A DNA stretch of 64,000 nt from Demequina sp. TMPB413 (GCF_020447105.2 NZ_CP096184.1:1674001-1738000); one strand, 5' to 3'. Counted from the first letter of the stretch, positions 52,458 to 62,080 are shown. Notes: generated from the letters alone by a model not told the origin. Numbers and translations are program-made.

Positions 52458-53468
52458 TTAGCGACGCTTGAGCGGCAGCAGGCCAACGCGATCGTAAATG
52501 CGTTCCAAGGTGGCCGCAGCAATCACTGAGGCCTTCTCGGCGCCCTTAGCCAATACTGAGTCCAACCGCTCGGGGGACTCGATCCATTCCAAGGCCGCCT
52601 CCCGCACAGGGGTGAGCGCCGCAACCACGACGTCGGCCAGGTCGACCTTGAGGTGCCCATACATCTTGCCCTCGTAGTCGGCGACGATGTCGGCGACGGG
52701 GCGCTCGGTCAGGGCCGAGTAGATGGTCAGAAGGTTCGAGATGCCCGCCTTGTTCTCCCTGTCAAAGCTGATCACCGTGTCGGTATCGGTCACGGCCGAC
52801 TTGATGCGCTTCGCGATCACCTTGGGGTCATCGAGGATGTCGATGACGCCGTTGAGGCTCGAGGCCGACTTGGACATCTTCGACGTCGGCTCTTGGAGGT
52901 CATAGATCTTCGCGACCTCCTTGACGATGTGCGGCTCAGGGACGTTCACCGTGCCATCGCCTAGCCGCGTGTTGAGACGCTGGGCAAGGTCCCGCGACAA
53001 CTCGAGGTGCTGGCGCTGATCTTCGCCCACTGGCACCACGTCCGTGTCGTACAACAGGATGTCGGCGGCCATCAGCACGGGGTACGTAAACAGGCCGACG
53101 TTGGTGCCAGACTCCCCGACCTTCGCGGACTTGTCCTTGAATTGGGTCATGCGGCCGGCCTCACCCATGCCTGTGAAGGTCGACAGAATCCAGGTCAGCT
53201 CCGCGTGCTGAGACACGTGGGACTGCACAAACAGAATGGATTGCTCGGGGTCGACGCCCGCGGCCAGGAACTGCGCGGCGGTGACTCGCGTGCGCTGCTT
53301 GAGCACCGCGGGGTCCGGCGCGACCGTGAGCGCGTGCAAGTCGACCACCGAGTAGATCGCCTCGCGGCCTTCCTGCAAAGCCACCCACTGCACCAACGCG
53401 CCAAGGTAGTTGCCGAGGTGCAAGGAGCCGGAGGTCGGCTGCATGGCCGAGAAGACGCGCTGAGTCAT
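52458..53468 (-). CDS. trpS: Tryptophanyl-tRNA synthetase
   Basis: A 336-residue class I synthetase. The HIGH motif appears as HLGN at 17-20, KMSKS is at 197-201, and [15 protein letters not shown] is the conserved active-site segment. ATG at 53468 was chosen; much longer in-frame forms run through the tatB region and are not credible. AACAAT lies six bases before the ATG, so the message may be leaderless. Confidence 0.96.
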   Translation of the reverse strand: MTQRVFSAMQPTSGSLHLGNYLGALVQWVALQEGREAIYSVVDLHALTVAPDPAVLKQRTRVTAAQFLAAGVDPEQSILFVQSHVSQHAELTWILSTFTGMGEAGRMTQFKDKSAKVGESGTNVGLFTYPVLMAADILLYDTDVVPVGEDQRQHLELSRDLAQRLNTRLGDGTVNVPEPHIVKEVAKIYDLQEPTSKMSKSASSLNGVIDILDDPKVIAKRIKSAVTDTDTVISFDRENKAGISNLLTIYSALTERPVADIVADYEGKMYGHLKVDLADVVVAALTPVREAALEWIESPERLDSVLAKGAEKASVIAAATLERIYDRVGLLPLKRR

Positions 53469-53517
53469 GGGGACATTGTTCCAAACTCTGGAAGCGCCGC
53501 CGACGCTCTGGCTGGGA

Positions 53518-53925
53518 CTACGTCGCTTCGTCGTCAAAAGGCGCCGTCGCGGAGGCGGCGAGGACGTCCTGTTCACCCGACGCCGAGCGCCTATCCCTGC
53601 GCGAGCCCACTGCCGCCGTGCCAACCGCTCCGGTAGCGACGGCAGCGACGGACGCCGTTCCCGCCGCAGGGGTGGCGTCGTCGTCTTCGAAGAGCGCCTC
53701 ACGCACAATGGTGCGCGGGTCGTACTGACGAGGATCGAGACTCTGCCAGTCGACGTCATCGCCGAACTCCGTGCGCAGCGCACTCTGTCCATCACGCAGT
53801 GCGCCGCGAGCGCGCTTGACCAGGGAGCGCAGGCCACGCACGTACTCGGGCAGACGATCGGGCCCCACCAGGATCACGGCAATGACCGCGATCACCAGGA
53901 ACTCGGTCCCGTTGATGTCGAACAT
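53518..53925 (-). CDS. tatB: Sec-independent translocase subunit TatB
   Basis: A 135-residue TatA/B-family protein: a short N-terminal membrane helix ([22 protein letters not shown]) with the conserved Gly-Pro hinge, an amphipathic helix ([16 protein letters not shown]) and a variable acidic/alanine-rich tail. It helps to form the Tat receptor, which should export EfeB. AGGAGG precedes the ATG. It lies six bases after htrA, as in the mycobacterial sigE-rseA-htrA-tatB order. Confidence 0.9.
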   Translation of the reverse strand: MFDINGTEFLVIAVIAVILVGPDRLPEYVRGLRSLVKRARGALRDGQSALRTEFGDDVDWQSLDPRQYDPRTIVREALFEDDDATPAAGTASVAAVATGAVGTAAVGSRRDRRSASGEQDVLAASATAPFDDEAT

Positions 53926-53930
53926 GCCTC

Positions 53931-55313
53931 CTATTGTGACCCGTCTTCGCCCGTCGTGCTGTCTCCGTAGTCGAGGTTGCCCAGAGTGCCGAGCGTCACG
54001 GTGACATCGACCTCCTCGCCATCGCGTTCAAGCGTGAAGGTGACTTCGTCCCCTGGGGCGTGGGTACGGATCTTGACGATCGCGGTGTCGGGGTCGGCAA
54101 CCAACTCGCCTTCGATCGCGACGATGATGTCGCCTTCCTCAATGCCAGCCTCGTCGGCTGGCGATCCAGGGACGACGCCGTGGACGACGTTTGGCTGAGA
54201 CGAGTCGGCCACGCGCACTCCCCGACCGGTGTAGCTGGTGTCGAGCTGAGCACCGATGGCTGGCACGTCAGCGGAGCCGTCGGCGATGAGTTCTTCAGCG
54301 ACCCTGCGCGCTTGGTTCGAGGGAATCGCGAAACCAAGGCCGACAGAACCCGCGCCCGTCGCTTGAGTGGCCCCAGGCAACGCCGCAACGGCGGAGTTGA
54401 TGCCGATCACCTCGCCGCTCATGTTGAGCAGGGGCCCGCCGGAGTTACCAGGATTGATCGCCGCGTCGGTCTGGATGGCCGCCATGAACGAAGACTCGCT
54501 TCCCTGGCCGGTTGTCACGGGCCGGTCTTGCGCGGAGACGATGCCGGTGGTGACGGTGGACTCGAGACCAAGCGGTGAGCCGACGGCAACCACCGGGTCG
54601 CCGACGACCATGGCGTCGGAGTCTCCAAGGACGAGCGGAGTCAGGTCATCGCGCTCGACCTTGACCACTGCGAGGTCGTACGCCGGCGACGAGCCCACGA
54701 TCGTGGCTTCCTCGACCTTGCCGTCGCTGAAGAGCACCTGCACGGTGCCCTCGGCGCCGTCAATGACGTGATGGTTCGTGAGAATGTACCCGTCCCCGCG
54801 GATCACGAGCCCAGAGCCGGTACCGCCCCCAAGAGCCGTGGTGGTTTCTAGCTGCACGACAGAAGGCAGCACCGCCTCTGCGACGGCCGCGACCGACCCG
54901 ACGACCGGCTCATCGGTACCGCTCGCCGATGCGGGCAGCGTGACGCCCTTCGTGGTGGAGGCCGAGTCTGCAGGGCCCCATTCCTGCCAGGCCGCTGCGC
55001 CGCCGACGCCTCCGACAAGACCCAAGAGGAGTGAGACCACCATCACGACGGCGCCGACGCCCCGACGTGGAGGCACGGGGCGCGTTGCCGTGGCGGGGAC
55101 TTCGGGAACGACGTACTCGCTACTGGCTTCAGTGCGTGGTGCAGGGGCGTCAAACACCTGCTCCCCTGTCACAGGGGACGCTGCAGCCGCGGGCGCGCCA
55201 TCCGCAGATCGGACGTCTTGACCGCTCTCAGCGTAAGCATCCGCGCGTTCAGGCTCGTGCCTGGCGCCCTGGTCTGGGCGCGGTTCATCTGGGGAAGCAA
55301 ATAGTTGGGACAC
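53931..55313 (-). CDS. htrA: HtrA/DegP-type serine protease with PDZ domain
   Basis: A 460-residue membrane-anchored protease. A disordered cytosolic part (1-85) precedes one membrane helix (about 86-104). The extracytoplasmic trypsin-like domain has His182 in TNHHVIDGA, Asp213 in YDLAVVKVE and Ser291 in NPGNSGGPL; a PDZ domain follows (VVHGVVPGSPADEAGIEEGDIIVAI). It degrades misfolded envelope proteins under the control of the adjacent sigma/anti-sigma pair. GTG start with AGGAG upstream; it lies nine bases after the anti-sigma gene. Confidence 0.93.
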   Translation of the reverse strand: MSQLFASPDEPRPDQGARHEPERADAYAESGQDVRSADGAPAAAASPVTGEQVFDAPAPRTEASSEYVVPEVPATATRPVPPRRGVGAVVMVVSLLLGLVGGVGGAAAWQEWGPADSASTTKGVTLPASASGTDEPVVGSVAAVAEAVLPSVVQLETTTALGGGTGSGLVIRGDGYILTNHHVIDGAEGTVQVLFSDGKVEEATIVGSSPAYDLAVVKVERDDLTPLVLGDSDAMVVGDPVVAVGSPLGLESTVTTGIVSAQDRPVTTGQGSESSFMAAIQTDAAINPGNSGGPLLNMSGEVIGINSAVAALPGATQATGAGSVGLGFAIPSNQARRVAEELIADGSADVPAIGAQLDTSYTGRGVRVADSSQPNVVHGVVPGSPADEAGIEEGDIIVAIEGELVADPDTAIVKIRTHAPGDEVTFTLERDGEEVDVTVTLGTLGNLDYGDSTTGEDGSQ

Positions 55314-55322
55314 AAGAAACTC

Positions 55323-56165
55323 CTAGTGACTGACGGCGTCGGCAAAACTCTCAAAACCATCGGCAACGCGTTCCAAGAAGCCGGGATCGGTGCCCTGCGG
55401 AAACTCCGCCGCCGCTGACTCCAAGGTGTCGAGGGAACACTCGCAAGACAGTGCGACCACCACATCCCCCGTTTGCCACACGACGGTGGCTGCGTGACCT
55501 GTCTCGACCACATAGACCTCGGCGCTGTCGACGCTCGCTCTGGGCATTTGCGCCACCTGTGACGTCAGGTGTCCGTGTTGCTGAACGATCTGCACCACGT
55601 CGGTTCCTGATAGCACGGTGGCAAACAGAGCCATCTGGCCGTTGGCACGCTGGACGACGCGACCCTCGATGGGAATCAGGTGCGAACGCGAGAAGTCGGG
55701 GTGGATCCACGAGCGCAACAGCTCGCCGGAGCGCATGCCTTGCGGGTCCACGTACGCGACCGCTGCGGTACCGGTCGACTTGCGCGGCTCGGCGAACTCG
55801 AGAGACACGTCGTTGGGCGCGCCCTCTTGCCATGCCGCCCCCACGACCAAGACGGCGAGCACGACCATGGCGGCGACGCCCAACACGGGGCCGCGCCGGG
55901 GCGGCCGTGTAGCGCGAGCATTCTCGGGCCGCTCAGCGGCCGCGATCTCCGCAATCCGATCGCGATTGAGCAAGCGTTCCGCAAAGCGCATGTCGATACC
56001 AGCCTGCGAACTGTTCAGCGCGTCCCTGGCGGCACGCAACTCATGGAAGCGGCTCGCACAGTCTTCGCACTCGCCCAGGTGAGCCATGGCCGTATAGGCG
56101 CGGTCTCCCCTCAACCTGCCGTCAAGCAGGTCGTGGATGGCGTCCCCGAGGTGCTTGGACTTCAC
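55323..56165 (-). CDS. rseA: Anti-sigma factor with zinc-binding domain (RseA-like)
   Basis: A 280-residue membrane protein that should hold SigE inactive. The ZAS motif is His29-x3-Cys33-x2-Cys36 in AHLGECEDC. One membrane helix (about 92-113) leads to a C-terminal extracytoplasmic domain of about 165 residues, longer than in mycobacterial RseA, with [20 protein letters not shown] and a possible sensing role. The GTG overlaps the sigE stop by four bases. Confidence 0.88.
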   Translation of the reverse strand: MKSKHLGDAIHDLLDGRLRGDRAYTAMAHLGECEDCASRFHELRAARDALNSSQAGIDMRFAERLLNRDRIAEIAAAERPENARATRPPRRGPVLGVAAMVVLAVLVVGAAWQEGAPNDVSLEFAEPRKSTGTAAVAYVDPQGMRSGELLRSWIHPDFSRSHLIPIEGRVVQRANGQMALFATVLSGTDVVQIVQQHGHLTSQVAQMPRASVDSAEVYVVETGHAATVVWQTGDVVVALSCECSLDTLESAAAEFPQGTDPGFLERVADGFESFADAVSH

Positions 56166-56737
56166 TGCCCGCCCCGCGATGGCGCGTGATGCGCGAGCGA
56201 ATCGCGCAAACGGGCACGGGCGCGGGACAAGCGGGAGCGGACGGTGCCGAGTTTGATACCCAGCGTGGCCGCGATCTCTTCGTAGGACAGGCCTTCGATG
56301 TCGGAAAGCACCACAGCGGCGCGATACTCGGGGGGAAGGTCGCCGAGGGCTTCGATGATGTCTGCACCAAGGTGCGACATCTCGAATGCATCTTCTGGCT
56401 GCCCAGACCGCTCTTCCCTGTCAAAGCTGTCAGACGTCGCCACTGCGGCGTCGTCGTCGGCCATGAAATCGAAGCGGATGCGGCTCTTGCGACGCATCCT
56501 GTCGAGGAACAGGTTGGTGGTGATGCGGTGCAGCCAGCCCTCGAAAGTGCCTGGCTTGTACTGCGACAGTGAATTGAAGACTCTGACAAACACATCCTGA
56601 GTGAGGTCTTCAGCGTCGTGCTGATTACCCGTCAGGTGGTACGCCAAGCGGTACACGCGAGAGGCGTGCTGCTCAACGATGCCTTGCCAGGTCAGATCCT
56701 GAGCGTCGACGGCGATAGCCGCTTCGGCTGAACTCAT
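56162..56737 (-). CDS. sigE: ECF RNA polymerase sigma factor SigE
   Basis: A 191-residue ECF sigma factor. Region 2 (about 20-90) has [15 protein letters not shown] and [19 protein letters not shown]; region 4 (about 125-180) has [23 protein letters not shown] and [22 protein letters not shown] precedes the ATG; the upstream in-frame start at 56764 lacks one. It heads sigE-rseA-htrA-tatB, an envelope-stress operon, and is divergent from the methyltransferase as Rv1221 is from Rv1220c. Confidence 0.93.
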   Translation of the reverse strand: MSSAEAAIAVDAQDLTWQGIVEQHASRVYRLAYHLTGNQHDAEDLTQDVFVRVFNSLSQYKPGTFEGWLHRITTNLFLDRMRRKSRIRFDFMADDDAAVATSDSFDREERSGQPEDAFEMSHLGADIIEALGDLPPEYRAAVVLSDIEGLSYEEIAATLGIKLGTVRSRLSRARARLRDSLAHHAPSRGGQ

Positions 56738-56848
56738 GCGTCGACCTCCTTCACGCTTCCCCAACGATCCTTACGTGTCCTATGTTCCCACGCGCGAGCC
56801 GCGAGTGCCATCGGCCACCCGACGGATACGATCAGGTCAGGAGGTGCC

Positions 56849-57481
56849 ATGACCGTCGACCCTGCTCTCGCGGCGTTTGCTGACGATTTCGTCAGCGAGG
56901 ACGACGTCCTGCTCGCCGCACGTGACGCGGCCGACGAGTGGGGCGTCGATTCGCTCTCGCCGGGGACCGGCTCGACTCTCAGGGTCATCGCCAGCGCATC
57001 GCAGGCACGCGCCGTCGTCGAAATCGGGACAGGGGTGGGCGTGTCTGGCGTCTACCTCGTGCGCGGAATGGCGCCGGGCGGCATCCTGACGAGTATCGAC
57101 GTTGAGCCGGATCACCACCGCAGCGCTCGTGCGACGTTCGCCGCTGCGGGTTTCGCTCCTGAACGGACGCGTCTCATCACGGGTCGCGCCCTTGACGTGC
57201 TTCCGCGACTGACCGACGGCGGCTACGACCTGGTGCTCATCGACGGCCGACGCACGGAGTTCCCCGAATACATGGAGCAAGCGGTCCGGCTGGCGCGCCC
57301 TGGCGGGGTCATCATCATGGCCCACGCACTGGGGCACGGGCGGGTGGCTGATCCCGCTCAGCGTGACCCAGAGACGACCGCCATTCGCGAAGCACTTCGC
57401 GCCGTCCGCGGTGCGGACGGGCTCACCGCTAGCTTGGTGCCCATCGGAGACGGACTACTCATCGCCACGGTGAATGCTTGA
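56849..57481 (+). CDS. O-methyltransferase-like SAM-dependent protein
   Basis: A 210-residue class I methyltransferase of the O-methyltransferase 3 group. The SAM motif is VVEIGTGVGVSGVYLVRGM, then LTSIDVEPDHHRSA and the metal-site YDLVLIDGRR. Acceptor unknown. CAGGAGGTGCC precedes the ATG. It is divergent from sigE, an arrangement conserved in actinobacteria, and convergent to the DUF3117 gene. Confidence 0.9.
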   Translation: MTVDPALAAFADDFVSEDDVLLAARDAADEWGVDSLSPGTGSTLRVIASASQARAVVEIGTGVGVSGVYLVRGMAPGGILTSIDVEPDHHRSARATFAAAGFAPERTRLITGRALDVLPRLTDGGYDLVLIDGRRTEFPEYMEQAVRLARPGGVIIMAHALGHGRVADPAQRDPETTAIREALRAVRGADGLTASLVPIGDGLLIATVNA

Positions 57482-57494
57482 GAGGTAGAACTCT

Positions 57495-57662
57495 CTACTT
57501 CAAGGCGCCCAACAGGGCATCGCCAAGCGACTTGACCTCGTCGGCGTTGATTTCGACGACGAGTCGCCCACCGCCTTCGAGTGGCAGGCGCATGACATAC
57601 CCACGACCTTCCTTCACGACCTCCATGGGGCCGTCACCGGTGCGGGGCTTCATAGCAGCCAT
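57495..57662 (-). CDS. DUF3117 small protein
   Basis: A 55-residue protein starting MAAMKPRTGDGPMEV, with GRGYVMRLPLEGGGRLVVEI in the middle and ending DALLGALK. It matches the small, very conserved actinobacterial DUF3117 family (Rv1211-like), whose role is unknown. GGAGTGACCCAGC precedes the ATG. The gene is too short for many gene callers. The gap 57663-57781 holds its promoter and nothing else obvious. Confidence 0.92.
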   Translation of the reverse strand: MAAMKPRTGDGPMEVVKEGRGYVMRLPLEGGGRLVVEINADEVKSLGDALLGALK

Positions 57663-57781
57663 GCTGGGTCACTCCTTGCGCTGATGGGACGACACTCACT
57701 TGTCGCCGCGACTATTCTACGCGGCGCTCAAGGGGTTCCCCTAATCCCCGGTACCCAGGCGAAGCGACAGGCCTTGCTGGC

Positions 57782-58507
57782 TTAAGGCGCCTCGACCGTC
57801 TGCAACACGATGGCCAGTGCCTCGTCGACGTCGTCCGTCACGGTGATCAGGTCGAGGTCGCTCTCGCTGGCCTTGCCGTCGGCGACCACCGCGTCCCTGA
57901 GCCAGTCCATCAGGCCGTCCCAGTAGGCGTGGCCGATCAGCACGATAGGGAAGCGGGTGATGGTGCGGGTCTGCACCAGAGTGAGCGACTCAAACAGTTC
58001 GTCGAAGGTACCGAAGCCGCCGGGAAGCACGATGAAGCCCTGGGCGTACTTCACGAACATCATCTTGCGCACAAAGAAGTACCTGAAGTTGAGGCCAAGG
58101 TTGACGTACTCGTTGACGCCCTGTTCGAAGGGCAGCTCGATGCCGAGCCCGACGGACACCCCACCTGCCTCCGCCGCACCCTTATTGGCGGCCTCCATGA
58201 CGCCGGGCCCTCCCCCGGTGATGCATGCGAAGCCTGCCTCGACAAGTTTGGCTCCGATCTGCTCGGCGATGGCGTACTCGGAGTCGCCTGGCTTGGAGCG
58301 CGCCGAACCAAACACGGAGATCGCTGGACCGAGCTCGGCGAGAGCGCCGAAGCCCTCCACAAACTCGGACTGGATCCGCAGCACTCGCCACGGGTCGCCG
58401 TGGACCCAGTCAGGAGTGTCTTGGTTCTGGAGCAGGTGTCCTGAGGTGGTGGTGCTCGGCACGTTCTTGCCACGCAGCACTACTGGTCCGCGGTGGTAGT
58501 CCTTCAC
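57782..58507 (-). CDS. LOG-family protein (TIGR00730)
   Basis: A 241-residue Rossmann-like protein of the LOG/lysine decarboxylase-like family, which removes ribose 5-phosphate from nucleoside monophosphates, as in cytokinin activation. Family motifs are SVFGSARSKPGDSEY, GGGPGVMEAANKGAAEAGG, the RKMMFVKYAQGFIVLPGGFGTFDE catalytic segment and TLVQTRTITRFPIVL. The GTG overlaps the dapE stop by four bases with AGGAGG upstream. Matches Rv1205 in the mycobacterial block. Confidence 0.92.
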   Translation of the reverse strand: MKDYHRGPVVLRGKNVPSTTTSGHLLQNQDTPDWVHGDPWRVLRIQSEFVEGFGALAELGPAISVFGSARSKPGDSEYAIAEQIGAKLVEAGFACITGGGPGVMEAANKGAAEAGGVSVGLGIELPFEQGVNEYVNLGLNFRYFFVRKMMFVKYAQGFIVLPGGFGTFDELFESLTLVQTRTITRFPIVLIGHAYWDGLMDWLRDAVVADGKASESDLDLITVTDDVDEALAIVLQTVEAP

Positions 58508-59673
58508 AGATCCTCCTGATCGCCGGTGTTGCTACTGGAAGGCGGGGCCGTCAACCACGCCTTAAGCGCTGCATGACACGCGCGCATGTGTTCAATGGGG
58601 CAACGCTCGGCGTCGCCTGAAGCGTGCGCGAGTTCAGGGTCTCCAGGGCCGTAGTTCACGGCCGGGATGCCCAACTCTCCGAAGCGAGCCACGTCCGTCC
58701 ATCCGAGTTTCGCGCGCGGCGGTAGCGCGCCGGTCGCGGCGACCGCCGCGACAAAGTCTTGAGCGATAGCGGCGTCGAGCCCCGGTCTCGCTGCTGCCGA
58801 CTCGTCCGTCCAAGTGACTGTGCGCACCGCACCTGCCCCAGCGTCGGCGTCTGCCTCCGCGTAGGCGGCGTCGATGAAGTCGATGACTCGCTGCTTGGCC
58901 GTCTGAACGTCCGCGCCAGGGGCGAAGCGATAGTTGATCGTCACGGTGCACTCATCCGGGATGACATTGCCGGCGATGCCCCCAGAGATCCGCACGGCGT
59001 TCAGGCCCTCGCGGTACGCCAGGCCGTCGACCTCGATGTTCGCGGCCTCGTGGTTGCTCAGTGCCGTCAGTAGCGGCGCCGCCAGGTGCACTGCGTTGAC
59101 GCCCTTCCATGCCCTGGCCGAGTGAGCGGCCTTGCCTGCGAGCGAGACCTCGCATCGCAAAGTCCCGTTGCAGCCACCCTCGATCACGGCCGACGTTGGC
59201 TCACCCAAGATGGCGAAGTCGCCCTCAACCAGGTCGGGGCGTTCCCTCACGACACGGCCTAGGCCCGACCTGGACGCCTCGACCTCTTCGTTGTCGTAGA
59301 AGATCCAGGTGACGTCCCTGGTGGGGGCAGCGAGTTCTACGGCCAGCGCGAGTTGGACGGCGACGCCCGCCTTCATGTCGACGGCGCCGCGCCCGATCAC
59401 CTCAGTGCCGTCGTCTGAAAGGCACGACGGCACGTTGTCCTTGATCGGAACGGTGTCCAGGTGACCCGCGATGATGATGCGCTCTGCCAACCCCAGCGTC
59501 GTGCGCGCGACGATGGAGTCGCCAAGCCTCGTGACCTCAAAGTGGCCGCAAGAACGTAGGGCCTCCTCGACGGCGTCGGCGATGGCTTGCTCGTCGCCCG
59601 AGACGGATGGGATATCGATCAAGGCCCTGGCGAGGTCCTCCACCGGAGTGCCGGGAGCGACGGGAAGGGACAT
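58504..59673 (-). CDS. dapE: Succinyl-diaminopimelate desuccinylase
   Basis: A 389-residue M20-type zinc hydrolase that converts N-succinyl-diaminopimelate to LL-DAP and succinate for lysine and peptidoglycan. IIAGHLDTVPI and RGAVDMKAGVAVQLALA bear metal ligands; FYDNEEVEASRSGLG has the catalytic glutamate; the dimerisation insert starts near GCNGTLRCEVSLAGKAAHSA. The ATG follows TAGGAT (59680-59685) by six bases, a promoter lying over the stop of the upstream gene. dapD is 0.4 kb away on the other strand. Confidence 0.94.
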   Translation of the reverse strand: MSLPVAPGTPVEDLARALIDIPSVSGDEQAIADAVEEALRSCGHFEVTRLGDSIVARTTLGLAERIIIAGHLDTVPIKDNVPSCLSDDGTEVIGRGAVDMKAGVAVQLALAVELAAPTRDVTWIFYDNEEVEASRSGLGRVVRERPDLVEGDFAILGEPTSAVIEGGCNGTLRCEVSLAGKAAHSARAWKGVNAVHLAAPLLTALSNHEAANIEVDGLAYREGLNAVRISGGIAGNVIPDECTVTINYRFAPGADVQTAKQRVIDFIDAAYAEADADAGAGAVRTVTWTDESAAARPGLDAAIAQDFVAAVAATGALPPRAKLGWTDVARFGELGIPAVNYGPGDPELAHASGDAERCPIEHMRACHAALKAWLTAPPSSSNTGDQEDL

Positions 59674-59679
59674 GGCTCG

Positions 59680-59685
59680 ATCCTA
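59680..59685 (-). promoter_or_regulatory. -10 box (TAGGAT) for leaderless dapE
   Basis: It overlaps the stop codon of the upstream membrane-protein gene and lies six bases from the dapE ATG. Confidence 0.5.
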
Positions 59686-60012
59686 TCGATGGCGGATGAG
59701 GTGGATCACTGTCCACCAACCAGCGATCTCGATCACCGCCAAGTAGAAGGCGCCGAGAGCGAGGGGCGCGAGAGCCTCGGGCGGCGAGTCCACGTACGCG
59801 CTGCTCAAGCCGACCGCTTGGACCACGAGAAAGACGCTGAGACCGCCAATAATCAGAGCCCGCGACCGAGACATTGTGCGGGCGTGCACGGGTCGACCGA
59901 TCCACGGCGACGCGGGCTCGTAGTCGGGTCCGACCCATGGCGGCGGGATTGGCTGGTCGCGGCGCGGCACTTGCGGAACGTCCGCGTCGTCGTAGGGCTC
60001 CTTGCCACTCAT
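59683..60012 (-). CDS. Small membrane protein of unknown function
   Basis: A 109-residue protein with a proline-rich cytosolic start (DVPQVPRRDQPIPPPWVGPDYEPASPW) and two membrane helices (about 50-70 and 82-103). Not recognised. ATG at 60012 was chosen because TACGGT is six bases upstream; a longer form from 60054 would cross the dapD promoter. It is divergent from dapD with 40 bp between starts. Confidence 0.7.
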   Translation of the reverse strand: MSGKEPYDDADVPQVPRRDQPIPPPWVGPDYEPASPWIGRPVHARTMSRSRALIIGGLSVFLVVQAVGLSSAYVDSPPEALAPLALGAFYLAVIEIAGWWTVIHLIRHR

Positions 60013-60018
60013 GGCACC

Positions 60019-60045
60019 ACCGTAGCGTCGGCGTGCCCGTAGGCT
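60019..60045. promoter_or_regulatory. Back-to-back -10 boxes between dapD and the small membrane gene
   Basis: TACGGT (60019-60024, minus) and TAGGCT (60040-60045, plus) lie 6 and 7 bases from their start codons. Both transcripts appear leaderless. The layout copies that at 25466-25492. Confidence 0.5.
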
Positions 60046-60052
60046 TACCGCC

Positions 60053-60994
60053 ATGAAAGCGCACGGTTATGGACTCGCAACACTCGACGGCAGCGGCAAC
60101 ACTCTTGACGCCTGGTACCCGGCACCGGCACTGGGTCCCGCACCCGAGCGGCCCAATCCGCCCCAGCAGCTTGAGGCCGCCGTGCGTTCCGACCCGCTGC
60201 GCCAGATCTCGACGGAACTTCTCCTGATCGAAATCGACACCGACGATGCTCCCGAAACCGTGACTGACGCGTATTTGCGGCTGCACTTGCTCAGTCACAG
60301 ACTCGTCAGGCCCCATGCCGTCAACCTCGAAGGCATCTTCGCGATCCTGCCTAACGTGGTGTGGACGTCCGCTGGGCCTTGCGCGGTGGAGGGCTTCGAG
60401 GCGACCCGCGGACGCTTCCGCGCATTTGGCCAGCACCTCACCGTGTACGGCGTCGACAAGTTCCCACGGATGGTCGACTACGTGATGCCGTCTGGCGTGC
60501 GCATCGCCGACGCCGATCGCGTTCGCCTTGGCGCTCACTTGGCAGAGGGCACCACCGTGATGCACGAGGGCTTCGTCAACTACAACGCTGGCACTCTTGG
60601 CACCTCGATGGTCGAGGGGCGGATCTCTGCAGGCGTGACCGTCGGCAATGGCTCCGACATCGGTGGTGGGGCGTCGATCATGGGCACGTTGTCCGGCGGC
60701 GGGACTGTTGTCGTCAGCATCGGCGAGCGTTCCCTGCTGGGGGCGAATGCTGGGCTCGGCATCCCCTTGGGCGACGACTGCATCGTCGAATCGGGCCTCT
60801 ACGTGACGGCAGGATCCAAAGTCCGCATCGTCGGCACCACGGACGACGACGGCGAGCCGGTCGTCGTCAAGGCACGCGAACTGGCTGGCAAGAACAACCT
60901 GCTGTTCCGCCGCAACTCCCTCACAGGCGGCCTCGAGGTGGTCGCGCGCGAGGGCACAGGGATCGAACTCAACGCCGCGCTCCACGCGAACTGA
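60053..60994 (+). CDS. dapD: Tetrahydrodipicolinate N-succinyltransferase
   Basis: A 313-residue left-handed beta-helix acyltransferase of the actinobacterial DapD type. It succinylates tetrahydrodipicolinate in DAP synthesis. The hexapeptide-repeat part runs from about residue 145 to 250 (VRIADADRVRLGAHLAEGTTVMHEGFVNYNAGTLG-type region, then GNGSDIGGGASIMGTLSGGG). The ATG follows TAGGCT by seven bases. Its downstream neighbour starts three bases after the stop. Confidence 0.94.
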   Translation: MKAHGYGLATLDGSGNTLDAWYPAPALGPAPERPNPPQQLEAAVRSDPLRQISTELLLIEIDTDDAPETVTDAYLRLHLLSHRLVRPHAVNLEGIFAILPNVVWTSAGPCAVEGFEATRGRFRAFGQHLTVYGVDKFPRMVDYVMPSGVRIADADRVRLGAHLAEGTTVMHEGFVNYNAGTLGTSMVEGRISAGVTVGNGSDIGGGASIMGTLSGGGTVVVSIGERSLLGANAGLGIPLGDDCIVESGLYVTAGSKVRIVGTTDDDGEPVVVKARELAGKNNLLFRRNSLTGGLEVVAREGTGIELNAALHAN

Positions 60995-60996
60995 CG

Positions 60997-61872
60997 ATGA
61001 CGCGAACCGGCACGGCCGTCGCGACCGTCGCCTTCGTCGGCGTCGGTGCCGCAGCCGTCTACTGGGGGCCTGAGCTCATTGCGGGGTCCCGCGAGCAGAC
61101 TCCCACCGAGCGCTGCACCGTGACTCAGGGGGATTCTGCGCACACGTTGACCGCTGAACAGGCGAACAACGCGGCGCTCATCGCGGCAGTCGGCGTGCGG
61201 CTCGGCTTCGATGCTGCCGGCGTGACGGTGGCTATCGCGACCGCCATCCAGGAATCGAGCCTTCGCAACCTCGACTACGGCGATCGCGACTCGCTCGGGC
61301 TATTCCAGCAACGTCCGTCTCAAGGCTGGGGCACGATCGAGCAGGTCACCGACCCGTACTACTCGACCGAGACCTTCTATATGGCTCTGCTCCGCGTGGA
61401 CGGCTGGGAGTCTCTGGCAGTGACGGACGCGGCTCAGGCCGTCCAGCGTTCGGGCTTCCCGCTCGCCTATGCGGATCACGAGATGGAGGCACGGGCGTGG
61501 GCGGAGGCGTTCACCGGGGCGGGAGGCCTCGTGACGTGCTCCGTGAGCGGTCCTGAGACACCCGCTCCTCAGTTGCTCGCCGATAGAGTTGCCGCCGACT
61601 TCGGGACCGGCGCCCATGCCGTCGACGTGCTCGACCGCGAGGGCGACGAAACCATTCTGGGTATCCGTCCTGCCGTCGACACCCCTGAGGCCAGGGCTGC
61701 GCTGGCAGCTTGGGCTGTGGCGACCGCCTCCGTGACCGGCCTCGTGTGGGTCGAAGGCGACGACGTGGTGGTAAGCCTCGACGGCTCGCATGAGACTGTT
61801 GTTGACTCAGACTCGGACTCGGGTTCGGCTGACGGTTACGCGGGCATCAAGGTGGCCGTCGCGGGCGCGTAG
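60997..61872 (+). CDS. Transglycosylase-like exported protein
   Basis: A 291-residue protein with an N-terminal hydrophobic segment (about 7-30) and an SLT/lysozyme-like domain. The segment AIATAIQESSLRNLDYGDRDSLGLFQQRPSQGWG has the glutamate expected as catalytic acid and the family's SxGLFQQRP pattern. It is a common actinobacterial type with no settled role, possibly peptidoglycan remodelling. The C-terminal part (about 185-291) is a separate alpha/beta domain ending in an Asp-Ser-rich linker. The ATG is two bases after the dapD stop. Confidence 0.8.
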   Translation: MTRTGTAVATVAFVGVGAAAVYWGPELIAGSREQTPTERCTVTQGDSAHTLTAEQANNAALIAAVGVRLGFDAAGVTVAIATAIQESSLRNLDYGDRDSLGLFQQRPSQGWGTIEQVTDPYYSTETFYMALLRVDGWESLAVTDAAQAVQRSGFPLAYADHEMEARAWAEAFTGAGGLVTCSVSGPETPAPQLLADRVAADFGTGAHAVDVLDREGDETILGIRPAVDTPEARAALAAWAVATASVTGLVWVEGDDVVVSLDGSHETVVDSDSDSGSADGYAGIKVAVAGA

Positions 61873-61926
61873 CCTTCTGCCGCTCCCCTAGGCGCACCCA
61901 GCCCGCTACGGGCCCTAGCCGCCAAA

Positions 61927-62070
61927 TGGCTTGATTCGTACCGTTTTTGCGGGGGTCGGGGCCGCCGGTGGCTCAATTCGTACCGGCTTTCGCAACTTCC
62001 CGGCTGGCAATGGCTTGATTCCTACCGTGTCGGCCCCCTGGCCCGCCACCTGGTGGCTTGATTTGTACCG
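61927..62070. repeat. Four 17-bp direct repeats with 42-43 bp period
   Basis: TGGCTTGATTCGTACCG and variants occur at 61927, 61969, 62011 and 62054. The rest of 61873-62272 holds no convincing gene. On the minus strand the period gives a 14-codon repeat (VRIKP/VRIEP), but the frame breaks at the last unit. Confidence 0.75.
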
Positions 62071-62080
62071 GGTTTCGCTG

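Noticed and set aside
57478..57684. 68-codon plus-strand frame after the methyltransferase
   Set aside because: The minus strand here encodes a clear DUF3117 protein with a ribosome binding site.
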